A stretch of 38,026 nt of DNA, taken from contig NZ_JMLE01000036.1 in NCBI RefSeq assembly GCF_000685965.1, forward strand, positions 1-38,026, read 5' to 3'. Shown piece by piece: positions 30,343 to 38,026 of this stretch. The translations under genes were made by a program, and so were the position numbers. Origin of the DNA: Arthrobacter sp. UNC362MFTsu5.1 (GTDB lineage: Bacteria; Actinomycetota; Actinomycetes; Actinomycetales; Micrococcaceae). The stretch's first letter is position 1. Every line of letters starts with the position of its first letter. The notes beneath the pieces are model-generated. The model was not told where the DNA came from and made no database searches. It saw nothing but the letters and a program-made list of their open reading frames with translations.

Positions 30343-30426
30343 CCCAGTCCGCGCCTTCGTGGTGGCGTGATGGGAAGTTCCAAATTTAGGTACAAAGAGC
30401 GGCTTCCACGACGTCTACAGTTCAAC

Positions 30427-30441
30427 CTGTATAGTATACAG
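30427..30441. promoter_or_regulatory. Palindrome CTGTATA-G-TATACAG, candidate operator/promoter
   Basis: Perfect 7-bp arms around a central G lie 68 bases before the 160-aa gene. The AT-rich core can also serve as a -10 hexamer (TATAGT). It suits autoregulation by the downstream possible DNA-binding protein, in the way controller proteins regulate restriction operons. No second copy was seen before mod. Confidence 0.5.
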
Positions 30442-30508
30442 TTACCGAATAACCTTGGATAGTGGCGAGGAATACGACTAGCCCTCCCATCATTTTGAAG
30501 GAAAAGCC

Positions 30509-30991
30509 ATGAGCACAGTTACGATCAGCAACCCTGAGTTGCACGTCGTCACGGACGTGACCGGATGGTCGCAGGGCCGCATCAACCGGCTGATGGACGC
30601 GATCAAATCCCTGGAAAGCGATATCGAAGTCGCCCCGCTTGAGGAAGTCGAGGTTACAGGCTGGACCAAGGGCCTCGTTGAGAAGGCCTTTGAACTGCTT
30701 GCCGGGTCCAGGGCGAACGTGCAGATCCAGGTCGTCAAATTCGCAATCGAGCATGGAGGCGCGGTCAGCCGTGAAGATGTCTACGCACTCGGTGCCTACG
30801 GCGAGAGCCGCAGCCTCAAGGGGTTCACGCGTCCGACTAACCGGGCAACCCAAGCCCTTCGTGATTCGGGCGATCTGCCAGAAGACGCCGAGGAATTGCT
30901 CGAACCGATTTACGATATGAGCGTCAGCGGCTATCAGCGGGCGAAAGGCTTTCGCATCCCGGTGGAAATCGTGCAACTGTACTCCGCTTAG
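30509..30991 (+). CDS. Small possible DNA-binding protein upstream of the type III restriction operon
   Basis: The product is 160 aa, with GAAGGAAAAG 5-9 bases before ATG 30509. It is built of helices (QGRINRLMDAIKSLESDIEV, TKGLVEKAFELLAGS) and a region resembling a winged helix (VVKFAIEHGGAVSREDVYAL, SLKGFTRPTNRATQALRDSG), ending VSGYQRAKGFRIPVEIVQLY. The ...REDVYALGAYGESRSLKGFTRP part resembles DNA- or RNA-binding units found in defence operons, but no named family is certain. The palindrome at 30427 makes a regulator plausible. It lies 160 bases before mod. Confidence 0.6.
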   Translation: MSTVTISNPELHVVTDVTGWSQGRINRLMDAIKSLESDIEVAPLEEVEVTGWTKGLVEKAFELLAGSRANVQIQVVKFAIEHGGAVSREDVYALGAYGESRSLKGFTRPTNRATQALRDSGDLPEDAEELLEPIYDMSVSGYQRAKGFRIPVEIVQLYSA

Positions 30992-31151
30992 CAGCATTGC
31001 CAATGCACCACCCATGCCGGTTCACGGCAACTCTGAACCGACACGGCGTTGGCCTGACCTCCCTGCGAGGACAGCTGGCGCAACGGAAGAATCAGCTGCA
31101 CGCCGGTAAAGTCAGACGAAATAATGGTCCTCAACCGGAAGTCGGGAAACT

Positions 31152-33089
31152 TTGAGTAAGTCCTTGCTGGAACAACTGCCTGGCATCGTCACGGAAGGCA
31201 AGCGCAGGGCGGCGCAAATTCTGGAGAACCTTGAAGGACGGAATCGCGTGACCCTTCAGACACGCGAGCTCGTCATCCCCAACAAGGACACTCTAGAAGC
31301 TGATCTTTTCCAGCAATTCACAGCTGATGAAGATAATCGCCCCTCCCCTAACCGCCTGATTTACGGGGACAACCTTTTGGCGATCGCGGCGCTCTTAGCG
31401 GGCGATACAGATCACCCCTCCATGCGAGGCAAAATCGATTTGATTTACATTGACCCACCCTTCGACTCGAAGGCCGACTACCGCACTAAGATCACTCTGC
31501 CAGGCGCCACGATAGAGCAGAAGCCGACGGTCATTGAGCAGTTCGGGTACTCCGACACTTGGTCGGATGGAACTGCCTCATATCTGGCAATGATCACTCC
31601 GCGTCTGGCACTCATGAGGGAGCTTCTCTCTGATCGCGGAACCATTTATGTGCATTTGGATTGGCACGTGGGCCACTATGTGAAGATCGTTTTGGACGAG
31701 ATCTTCGGCAAGGAGAGCTTCGACAACGAAATCGTCTGGAACTACAGCGGATGGAACAAGAAGCTCAAGTCGTCCTTCGAACGTCGACATGACGTGATCT
31801 TCAAGTACTCAGCCGGCGACGCCCCCTATTTTGAGTCTTACGCAGAGCCGTATGGCAGCCCCGAGGAGTACCTCGCGACCAGGAAGCAGCGTCTCTACAC
31901 TGACGAAGATGGTCGTCAGTACACCCTCGATACCCGAGATGGGGGGCAGCGTCAGGTCAAGATTTATCTCGAAGAATCGCTCAAACGCGGCAAGGTAGTC
32001 GATGACGTTTGGAAGCTCGATAAGCTCAACAACTCGGCCAAGGAAGCCCTAGGCTACGGGACTCAAAAACCGGAGAAGTTGCTTGAACGGATCATTCAAG
32101 CATCTTGCCCCAAGGACGGAATAGTTGCAGATTTCTTCGTTGGCTCCGGCACGACCGCTGCCGTTGCTGAGCGCCTCGGCCGTTCATGGATAGCGACGGA
32201 CTTGGGTAAGCCATCCAACATGATTACGCGCAAGCGCTTGATCGACCAGAACGCCAAGCCCTTCCTTTTCCAGTCGATCGGCGACTACCAGGTCGAACAA
32301 GCCAAGTCCGTGCTCGGTCGCAAGTTTAAAGTAGGCGAACTAGCCCAAGTGGTTTTGAGGTTATTTGGCGCAGTTCCACTACCGCCGGAGGTAAACCAGG
32401 GCGGGGCCTTTGGCAGGATCGCAGACGAGAAAACCCTTGTCATTGCTACGAGCCCAAATGCACTCGTTACCGGCGCCACCCTGAAACGTGCCCAGGCTGC
32501 CCGGCTTTCCACTATGGGCGGATTCGACAGGGTGACAGTCCTTGGATGGAACTTCTCGGATTCAATCGGCCATGACATTGAGGCCCTGAATGACGACAGG
32601 CTTGAAGTTCTGGTCATTCCCCCGGACCTACTTGATCGCCTGAAAAAGAAGGGGTCCGTCGATAAGCTCGCTGACGAAGTGAAGTTTTCGACTTTGCAAT
32701 ATCTGCAAGCATCCGTGCTCGGGCGCACCCGTCAAGGCGATTCCGAAACCGTAAAGGTCAATCTGGAGAACTATGTGCTTCTGTCTCCCGATGCGATCAA
32801 CCTCGATGAAAAGAATCGCGAGCAACTCCTCAGCGTCATGAACACTGAGCCTCTGGCGTTGCTCGAGTACTGGGCGGTGGATCCTGATTATGACGGCCAA
32901 GTCTTCCGCTCAGTCTGGCAGGACTACCGCGGTAACACCGCTAGCGATGGAGATGCTCTCCGTGTCGTCACCAAAGCGCACGTGGATGTTCCATTCAAGC
33001 CGACTCCACGTCGTGTGTGCGTTCGTGCCGTCGATGTCTTCGGCTATGAGTCAGAGGTCATTATTGAGAACGTCGAGGTCGGCGCATGA
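31152..33089 (+). CDS. mod: Type III restriction-modification methyltransferase (Mod)
   Basis: The product is 645 aa, from a TTG start preceded by a GGGAAA. The catalytic motif LIYIDPPFDSKADYR (motif IV, ~residue 98) comes before FVGSGTTAAVAERLGRSWIA (motif I, ~328). This is the beta-class order of type III Mod adenine methylases. The ~220 residues between include the target-recognition part. LSDRGTIYVHLDWHVGHYVK and TQKPEKLLERIIQAS are also family hallmarks. Mod methylates adenine on one strand of an asymmetric site and provides recognition for Res. It overlaps res by four bases (ATGA). Confidence 0.93.
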   Translation: MSKSLLEQLPGIVTEGKRRAAQILENLEGRNRVTLQTRELVIPNKDTLEADLFQQFTADEDNRPSPNRLIYGDNLLAIAALLAGDTDHPSMRGKIDLIYIDPPFDSKADYRTKITLPGATIEQKPTVIEQFGYSDTWSDGTASYLAMITPRLALMRELLSDRGTIYVHLDWHVGHYVKIVLDEIFGKESFDNEIVWNYSGWNKKLKSSFERRHDVIFKYSAGDAPYFESYAEPYGSPEEYLATRKQRLYTDEDGRQYTLDTRDGGQRQVKIYLEESLKRGKVVDDVWKLDKLNNSAKEALGYGTQKPEKLLERIIQASCPKDGIVADFFVGSGTTAAVAERLGRSWIATDLGKPSNMITRKRLIDQNAKPFLFQSIGDYQVEQAKSVLGRKFKVGELAQVVLRLFGAVPLPPEVNQGGAFGRIADEKTLVIATSPNALVTGATLKRAQAARLSTMGGFDRVTVLGWNFSDSIGHDIEALNDDRLEVLVIPPDLLDRLKKKGSVDKLADEVKFSTLQYLQASVLGRTRQGDSETVKVNLENYVLLSPDAINLDEKNREQLLSVMNTEPLALLEYWAVDPDYDGQVFRSVWQDYRGNTASDGDALRVVTKAHVDVPFKPTPRRVCVRAVDVFGYESEVIIENVEVGA

Positions 33090-36022
33090 GCACCGTTCGA
33101 GATCAGTTTCCGCTTGCGACAGCGTTGGAAAGGGTCGTCGGCGAACAGATACCTGACATCGTTAAAGGTCTGCCGACTGCTCTGATGGAGGAGGTTACTC
33201 CCGTCACGGCGGAACTCTTGAAGTACTGGTTCCAAGATGACTACGTTCAATTGCGGCCGGTGAATTTTCACGATGGCCAGCGTGCAGCGATCTTGCACAT
33301 CATCTATGCCCATGAGGTACTGGCGGCTCCCAGTCTCGAACACCTCTATCGCAAGATTGCGACGGAGGCACTTCTGAGCGGAGACACTCTCGGAGAAGTC
33401 ACACGTACCCAAAATCAGCACCCTAAGTATGCGGCAAAAATGGCCACAGGTACGGGAAAGACTTGGGTGCTAAACGCCCTTCTCATCTGGCAGTACCTGA
33501 ACAGGCGAGAATACCCGGAAGATCAGCGCTTTACGTCCAACTTCCTCCTCGTAGCCCCGGGGCTCATTGTCTACGACCGGCTCCTCGATTCTTTCCTTGG
33601 TAAGGAGCGCGGGGGCCAGCGTGACTTTGAAACCTCGGATATCTTCAAGAACAAAGAAATCTTCATTCCTGACAACTATCGCGATCAGGTGTTCGGGTTC
33701 GTACAGTCATCGGTGGTTACCAAAGCGGACATCGGCAAGAAGGTAACTGGCAGCGGTCTGATCGCCGTCACCAACTGGCATCTGCTGGCCGGCGTCGAAG
33801 ATCCTGACTTCATACCCGAAACCGACGCGCCAGGGGCGGATGTTGACGCGAAGGCGGCCGTTGAAAGCTTGTTCCCGATCAGTCCTGGCCTCAACGCCGG
33901 CAACAGTCTGGATGTTCTTGACCGGAAGCACCTGCGCGGAGGCCCCCTTGAATGGCTCAAGGATCTTCCCTCTCTCATGGTTTTCAACGATGAGGCGCAC
34001 CATATCCACTCGATCAAGAAGGGCCAGCAGGTAGATGAGGTCGAGTGGCAGAAGAGTCTGAGTGAGATTGCCTCCACAAAGGGGCACAAGTTCATGCAGA
34101 TCGACTTCTCAGCCACTCCGTATAACGAGGTCGGTACGGGTGCTAAGAAAGGGCTCAGATACTTCCCTCATATTGTTGTTGACTTCGATCTGAAGAAGGC
34201 GATGCGTGCAGGCTTGGTGAAGTCTTTAGCGTTGGATAAACGCAAAGAAATCGCCGCTATGCCCCTGGATTTCAATGCCGAGCGAGATTCAAGAGGCAGG
34301 GTAACCGGGTTGTCGTCGGGTCAACGCACCATGCTCCGTGCCGGCCTTACCAAACTCTCGATGCTCGAGAAGAGCTTCGAGCACGTCGACCCCGATAAGC
34401 ATCCGAAGCTCATGGTCGTCTGTGAAGATACATCTGTGACGGGCTTCGTCGAAGAATTCCTCCACGCTGAAGGCCTGGCCAAAGAGGATGTGCTGACCGT
34501 CGACTCCAACCGCAAGGGGGAAATGTCTAAGACGGAGTGGGAAGTCACCCGAGAGCGCCTATTCGACGTTGACCGTCATAAGACGCCGAAGGTTATCGTC
34601 AGCGTCCTCATGCTTCGAGAGGGCTTCGATGTCAACAATGTTGCCGTGATCGTCCCTCTTCGCTCGAGCCAGGCGCCGATTCTGTTGGAGCAGCTGGTCG
34701 GTCGGGGTCTTCGCCTCATGTGGCGTGGAGATGAACAGATCGACGAGATGAAACGGGAAAATCGCAGGCGGATAGCCAACAAGCTCGAACCTGAGAACTA
34801 CTTTGACGTGCTCTTCATCGTCGAACATCCAGCTTTCTCCCGGTTTTACGACGAACTCATGGCGGAAGGTCTTGCGGGCGAAGTCGGCGACGAAACGGAC
34901 GCCACGCCGCCTGCAACCGGTGACTTGGAGGTCGTTGAGCTCAGAGACGACTATGAGCCGTTTGATTTTCATATCCCGATGATGGTTCGTGACCGCGAGG
35001 AAGAGCTCAAGACGCCCATCCTTGACCCCTACCTGATGCCAAGATGCCGAATTCCGTTCGCGGATGCAAAGATGTTCGCCGGCAAGGGGGACAGCTTCGT
35101 CTCCGTTGACGTTCAGACGAAGACCCAATTTGGTGATTACCGGATAGACGGTGGGGTCATGACCGCGACGGGCTACAACGACTTCCTGAGCCGCCTTACA
35201 GTCCGCATCACGGAAGCTTTGGGTGGCTCACGCGCCGAAATGACCTCCAGTGCTAAGAAGTACAACTCACTGGCGGCCTTTCCCATGCTCCAGACGTTCA
35301 GGCCACAGTTGCTCGGATGGATCGACACCTACATTCGCAACCGATTCTTCGGTCAGGTTATCGATCCCCTGGAGGATGAGAACTGGAGGGTCCTGCTGAC
35401 CGACGCGATAACGAACGAACTGGCAGGAAACATATCTTCCGCGCTCGTCCGATCCCTGACACAGGAGGTCGTTTCAATTGCGGAAGTGACCTTCCGCAGC
35501 CTGTCAGAGGTTCAAAGGCTCAGCGTGCGAGCATCGTCATGCGTTGATGTGTCCAAATGTATCTATCCGAAGCTGCCAATCCCCACCCATGGCGGTGGTC
35601 TGGAACGGAAGTTCCTGGAGTGGGCCAACAACGACACAAAGGTTGAGGCCCTCTGCAAGATCAGTGAATACAAGCACACATTCGTCCAGCGCCCCTATCT
35701 GAAGGCGGACGGCATGCCGGCCCGGTACTCGCCGGACTTTCTGTTTCGTACCGACGAAATGATTTACGTCGTTGAGACCAAAGCAGACTCAGCCCTCTCG
35801 GACATCAACGTTCAGAGGAAGCAGTCTGCAGCCATCGCCTGGTGCGAGCAAATTAACGAGCTAGAGCCCTCTCAGCGCAGTCATCGCCGGTGGGCATACG
35901 TTCTCCTCGGCGAGCAGGCCGTGGAAGGCTCAATCGCCGGGAACGAGCGCGCTTCGGATTTGCTGGATCGAACGCGGCTTAGAACTAACGCTGAGGAGAT
36001 CGCTCAGGCACAAATCTGGTGA
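33086..36022 (+). CDS. res: Type III restriction endonuclease subunit (Res)
   Basis: The product is 978 aa, the normal Res size. A superfamily 2 helicase core has Walker A KMATGTGKTWVLNALLIWQY (~117), SLMVFNDEAHHIHSIKKGQQ (Walker B, ~299), DFSATPYNE (motif III), and C-terminal helicase motifs VSVLMLREGFDVNNVAVIVP and QLVGRGLRLMWRG. The C-terminal nuclease has YSPDFLFRTDEMIYVVETKA (PD...ExK, ~880-900). It translocates or switches along DNA with Mod and cuts a fixed distance from the site when two sites are head-to-head. Coupled to mod. The terminator at 36066 follows. Confidence 0.95.
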   Translation: MSTVRDQFPLATALERVVGEQIPDIVKGLPTALMEEVTPVTAELLKYWFQDDYVQLRPVNFHDGQRAAILHIIYAHEVLAAPSLEHLYRKIATEALLSGDTLGEVTRTQNQHPKYAAKMATGTGKTWVLNALLIWQYLNRREYPEDQRFTSNFLLVAPGLIVYDRLLDSFLGKERGGQRDFETSDIFKNKEIFIPDNYRDQVFGFVQSSVVTKADIGKKVTGSGLIAVTNWHLLAGVEDPDFIPETDAPGADVDAKAAVESLFPISPGLNAGNSLDVLDRKHLRGGPLEWLKDLPSLMVFNDEAHHIHSIKKGQQVDEVEWQKSLSEIASTKGHKFMQIDFSATPYNEVGTGAKKGLRYFPHIVVDFDLKKAMRAGLVKSLALDKRKEIAAMPLDFNAERDSRGRVTGLSSGQRTMLRAGLTKLSMLEKSFEHVDPDKHPKLMVVCEDTSVTGFVEEFLHAEGLAKEDVLTVDSNRKGEMSKTEWEVTRERLFDVDRHKTPKVIVSVLMLREGFDVNNVAVIVPLRSSQAPILLEQLVGRGLRLMWRGDEQIDEMKRENRRRIANKLEPENYFDVLFIVEHPAFSRFYDELMAEGLAGEVGDETDATPPATGDLEVVELRDDYEPFDFHIPMMVRDREEELKTPILDPYLMPRCRIPFADAKMFAGKGDSFVSVDVQTKTQFGDYRIDGGVMTATGYNDFLSRLTVRITEALGGSRAEMTSSAKKYNSLAAFPMLQTFRPQLLGWIDTYIRNRFFGQVIDPLEDENWRVLLTDAITNELAGNISSALVRSLTQEVVSIAEVTFRSLSEVQRLSVRASSCVDVSKCIYPKLPIPTHGGGLERKFLEWANNDTKVEALCKISEYKHTFVQRPYLKADGMPARYSPDFLFRTDEMIYVVETKADSALSDINVQRKQSAAIAWCEQINELEPSQRSHRRWAYVLLGEQAVEGSIAGNERASDLLDRTRLRTNAEEIAQAQIW

Positions 36023-36065
36023 GCCCACGACGGAGATCGCATACGTTCGTCAGTTGTTAAGGGGT

Positions 36066-36099
36066 GAGGGGCCCGCGCGGTGGCGGGCCCCTCTGTTTT
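36066..36099 (+). terminator. Rho-independent terminator after res
   Basis: GAGGGGCCCGC (36066-36076) pairs perfectly with GCGGGCCCCTC (36083-36093) around a 6-base loop and is followed by TGTTTT. It lies 44 bases after the res stop and ends the restriction operon. Confidence 0.85.
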
Positions 36100-36321
36100 C
36101 CTCAGCAAAAGGAATCTGTGGCTTCAGCTTGGCTGAACTGTTGGTGATGCTGCCGCCGGACGGAACTTCGTTGTTCCGTGGCGGCGCGGCTGTCGTTGTC
36201 GTTCGTGGGTGTCGCGGGAACCGGCGGTCCGCCGCTGGTGAGTGGCTGGGCGTGGTTCGCCAAGGCGGCGGACCGCCCGCCGTTGGAAGGTTACTGGCCC
36301 TTACGTGGTGATTGGCCGGGG

Positions 36322-36352
36322 CCTTGCCGGGCGGTGGTTTCTCCCGGCAAGG
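36322..36352 (-). terminator. Hairpin after parB
   Basis: CCTTGCCGGG and CCCGGCAAGG (36322-36331 and 36343-36352) form a perfect 10-bp stem with an 11-base loop just beyond the minus-strand ParB stop. No U tract follows on the minus strand, so it may be a processing or attenuating hairpin rather than a classical terminator. The 335-base gap (36023-36357) contains no gene. Confidence 0.55.
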
Positions 36353-36357
36353 GATCT

Positions 36358-37707
36358 TTATGCGGTTTCCTCGGTGGTGGAGTGCTTGTCGAGGATGATC
36401 TGTTCGACTTCGCTGGCTTTGTATCCCCATTTCACGAGCTGGGTGAGGTAGGCGTTGTGGACCTGTCCTGCGCTACGCCATGAGTCTTTCTGGATGGTCT
36501 TTTCGTACCCTGCGCAGATCAGGGCGAGCAGTGCGAACTCGGGCCGGGCGGTGGTCTTGGCGACGTGGTCCCGGAGGGGGTTCCAGCCCCACCGGTCGCT
36601 TTCCTCGCCTGTCTTGGCTCCGATCATCTCGGTGGCGACTTTGCCGTCGTATCCGCTGGCTGTTTCGGGGTTGTGGGTGATGGCGTGGACGGTGAAGTAC
36701 TGCCAGCCCTTCGGTGTGGCCTTGCGTGCCAGCAGGGTTTTGACCCATTCGCGGCGGACCTTGGTGGCGGATTCCATGGCCTTGTTGTTGGCGATCAGGG
36801 TCTTCCTCTCGGCCTTCTGTTCCTCGGTCATTGGGCCTTTCTGTGCGTGGGTGACGCCGTCGTAGCGTTCGTACTTCGGTGTGAAGCCGAGTTCCTTCCA
36901 GTCGCTGATGACCGGTTTGGCGCTGTGCTGGCCGCGGTAGTCCGTGCTGATCAGGTAGGCGTTGGCGTCCTCGTCGGTGGCCGGTTCACCGTCCGCCCGG
37001 TTGGCCGCGTTCACGTACAGGGCCTCGGATTCGGCGTAGTGTCCGGCGTCCTCCACGATGGCCTTGCCCTGGGCGATGAGCTCTTCGATCAGTGCGGCGA
37101 GCTGGGCTTTGGATTCCCGGTCGTCCCGGAGCTTCTGTGCGATGTGGTCGAAGTAGTCGGGTTCGTCCCGGATGACGGACTCGAGTTCCTCGATGGCGTC
37201 CTCGTCGCCTTCAAATTCGGCGAGCACGAGGGCCATGTCTACGGTGTAGCCGTTGTTCAGGGCTTTGGCTCCGGTGGTGGAGGCTTTGGCTTTCAGAGCG
37301 CTGTCCACGGTGGTCTTGGTCCGGCCGGTTTTCTTGGCGATGTCGGCGGCCGAGACGCCGATGAGCGAGAGCTGGTGGTAGGCGTCGGCTTCGTCGGCTT
37401 CGGTCAGCTCGGTGCGCTGGATGTTTTCGACTACCTGGGTGAGGATGCGCTCGGCCTCTTCCGGGCTGGAAACGATCATCACCGGGATGGAGTCGCGCTC
37501 TGCTTCCACTGCGCCCAGGGTGCGGCGCTGGCCCATCAGGACGTACACGGTGCCGTCGTCCTTGCGGTGGGCAATGACCGGTTCGAGCACACCGAGCTCC
37601 TTGATGCTGGCGATGAAATCGGTCTTCAGGTCAGCGGCCTTGCGGACGTTGATGTCGATGGTCAGAGTCTTGGGGTCAAGCATTTCGAGCGTGGGTGTGG
37701 CGTTCAT
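36358..37707 (-). CDS. parB: ParB/RepB-type plasmid partition protein
   Basis: The product is 449 aa from ATG 37707, with AAAGGA upstream. The frame is open another ~290 bases, but that part is low-complexity and lacks a ribosome site. The ParB N-terminal domain holds LTIDINVRKAADLKTDFIAS, IKELGVLEPVIAHRKDDGTV, the CTP-binding-type VLMGQRRTLGA and VVENIQRTELTEADEADAYH. A helix-turn-helix follows (GVSAADIAKKTGRTKTTVDS). The long C-terminal part (~250-449) is atypical of chromosomal ParB and is seen in large plasmid ParB-like proteins. It should bind parS-like sites and segregate or regulate the plasmid. No parA gene lies nearby in the window. Confidence 0.85.
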   Translation of the reverse strand: MNATPTLEMLDPKTLTIDINVRKAADLKTDFIASIKELGVLEPVIAHRKDDGTVYVLMGQRRTLGAVEAERDSIPVMIVSSPEEAERILTQVVENIQRTELTEADEADAYHQLSLIGVSAADIAKKTGRTKTTVDSALKAKASTTGAKALNNGYTVDMALVLAEFEGDEDAIEELESVIRDEPDYFDHIAQKLRDDRESKAQLAALIEELIAQGKAIVEDAGHYAESEALYVNAANRADGEPATDEDANAYLISTDYRGQHSAKPVISDWKELGFTPKYERYDGVTHAQKGPMTEEQKAERKTLIANNKAMESATKVRREWVKTLLARKATPKGWQYFTVHAITHNPETASGYDGKVATEMIGAKTGEESDRWGWNPLRDHVAKTTARPEFALLALICAGYEKTIQKDSWRSAGQVHNAYLTQLVKWGYKASEVEQIILDKHSTTEETA

Positions 37708-38026
37708 GGTTTCTTGTCCTTTGCTGAGGATTCGGTGGGCGGGGTGCGGTAGGTGACCGGCCAGCTTCCCCTCTCCCCCCGTTGTTTTTTTGCCTGCTGG
37801 CGAAGCTTGCGTAGCTGTGCCCGACGGAGGCCCTGTCCACCCGAAGGGCCAGGGACGTGCAATCTGCGCAGGAAATAAGCGACGAAGGAGCGCCGGAGCC
37901 GATTGTGCGGGCCGCAGGCCCCGACGAAGGAGGGGCTGGATGGGGCCGGAGCGGGCACGATAATCCGAAGGACAGCAGACAAAAAACGTCGTAGACAAAC
38001 AGGGCCAGGGAGCCCGGAGCCCTGCG
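37708..38026. other. Non-coding region upstream of parB
   Basis: These 319 bases contain no supported gene. The region is GC-rich with repeated words: CGACGAAGGAG at 37880-37890 and again at 37922-37932 (42 bases apart), GGGCCAGGGA twice (about 37847 and 37999), and a T-rich run (GTTGTTTTTTTG, ~37780). Two overlapping minus-strand open frames here look like products of the repeats. The region may hold the parB promoter or binding sites, but nothing specific can be named. Confidence 0.4.

Noticed and set aside
36565..37752. A 395-codon plus-strand open frame opposite parB
   Set aside because: Gly/Val/Phe-rich sequence typical of the antisense of a high-GC gene, and the minus strand encodes a clear ParB.
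37704..37982. 92-codon minus-strand frame upstream of parB
   Set aside because: Arises from GC-rich repeats, has no family match, and overlaps the parB ribosome site and start.
1..38026. CRISPR arrays, tRNA or rRNA genes
   Set aside because: No regularly spaced direct repeats of CRISPR type and no recognisable tRNA or rRNA segments were seen by eye.

Overview
The window looks like accessory DNA, most likely a mobilizable plasmid or an integrated plasmid-like element, from a high-GC actinobacterium of the Arthrobacter / Pseudarthrobacter / Paenarthrobacter kind. The reasons are the GC-rich codon usage, frequent GTG and TTG starts, a relaxase with a MobC partner, a large plasmid ParB, a small ParB-like ribbon-helix-helix protein, a plasmid-type SSB, and many insertion-sequence and resolvase remnants. 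No rRNA, tRNA or CRISPR array was seen. The genus is inferred from general family resemblance and could not be searched.

Layout. (1) 1-4.4 kb: the 3' end of a beta-helix-like protein, an exported HNH nuclease with repeats and an Excalibur tail, and a DUF1016/YhcG-type PD-(D/E)XK nuclease. (2) 4.7-10.5 kb: a catabolic block with an XRE-cupin regulator, an NCS1 permease and a DUF6986 aldolase-like protein on the minus strand. Divergent from these are a PuuE-type allantoinase, a winged-helix regulator and a small SH3-like protein. Together they suggest uptake and opening of allantoin or a related ureide. (3) 10.8-16.5 kb: the plasmid mobilization and maintenance core, with a relaxase-associated protein, relaxase, MobC, a probable oriT region, three small plus-strand genes, and a minus-strand operon (48-aa protein, SSB, ParB-like protein, frameshifted excisionase-like HTH).

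(4) 16.7-26.2 kb: a mosaic of mobile DNA. Four copies of a 25-bp terminal repeat resembling Tn402/Tn5053 ends are present. Two of them extend into a 161-bp inverted pair, each sitting just beyond the 3' end of a serine resolvase gene. A third resolvase gene starts inside one of these ends. The mosaic also holds an IS982-type transposase split by a 0.78-kb segment, a truncated IS21-type istA, and several uncharacterised genes. (5) 26.3-36.1 kb: a probable defence island with two membrane-anchored unknowns, a tightly coupled pair (unknown protein plus GIY-YIG nuclease), a DUF4145 protein, a small possible DNA-binding protein behind a palindromic operator, and a complete type III restriction-modification pair (mod, res) closed by a strong terminator. 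(6) 36.3-38.0 kb: a ParB/RepB-type partition protein with a hairpin after it and GC-rich non-coding DNA before it.

The best candidates for something undescribed are the coupled 27886-29567 gene pair beside the type III system, and the resolvase-bracketed transposon mosaic. All function calls come from motif recognition by eye.
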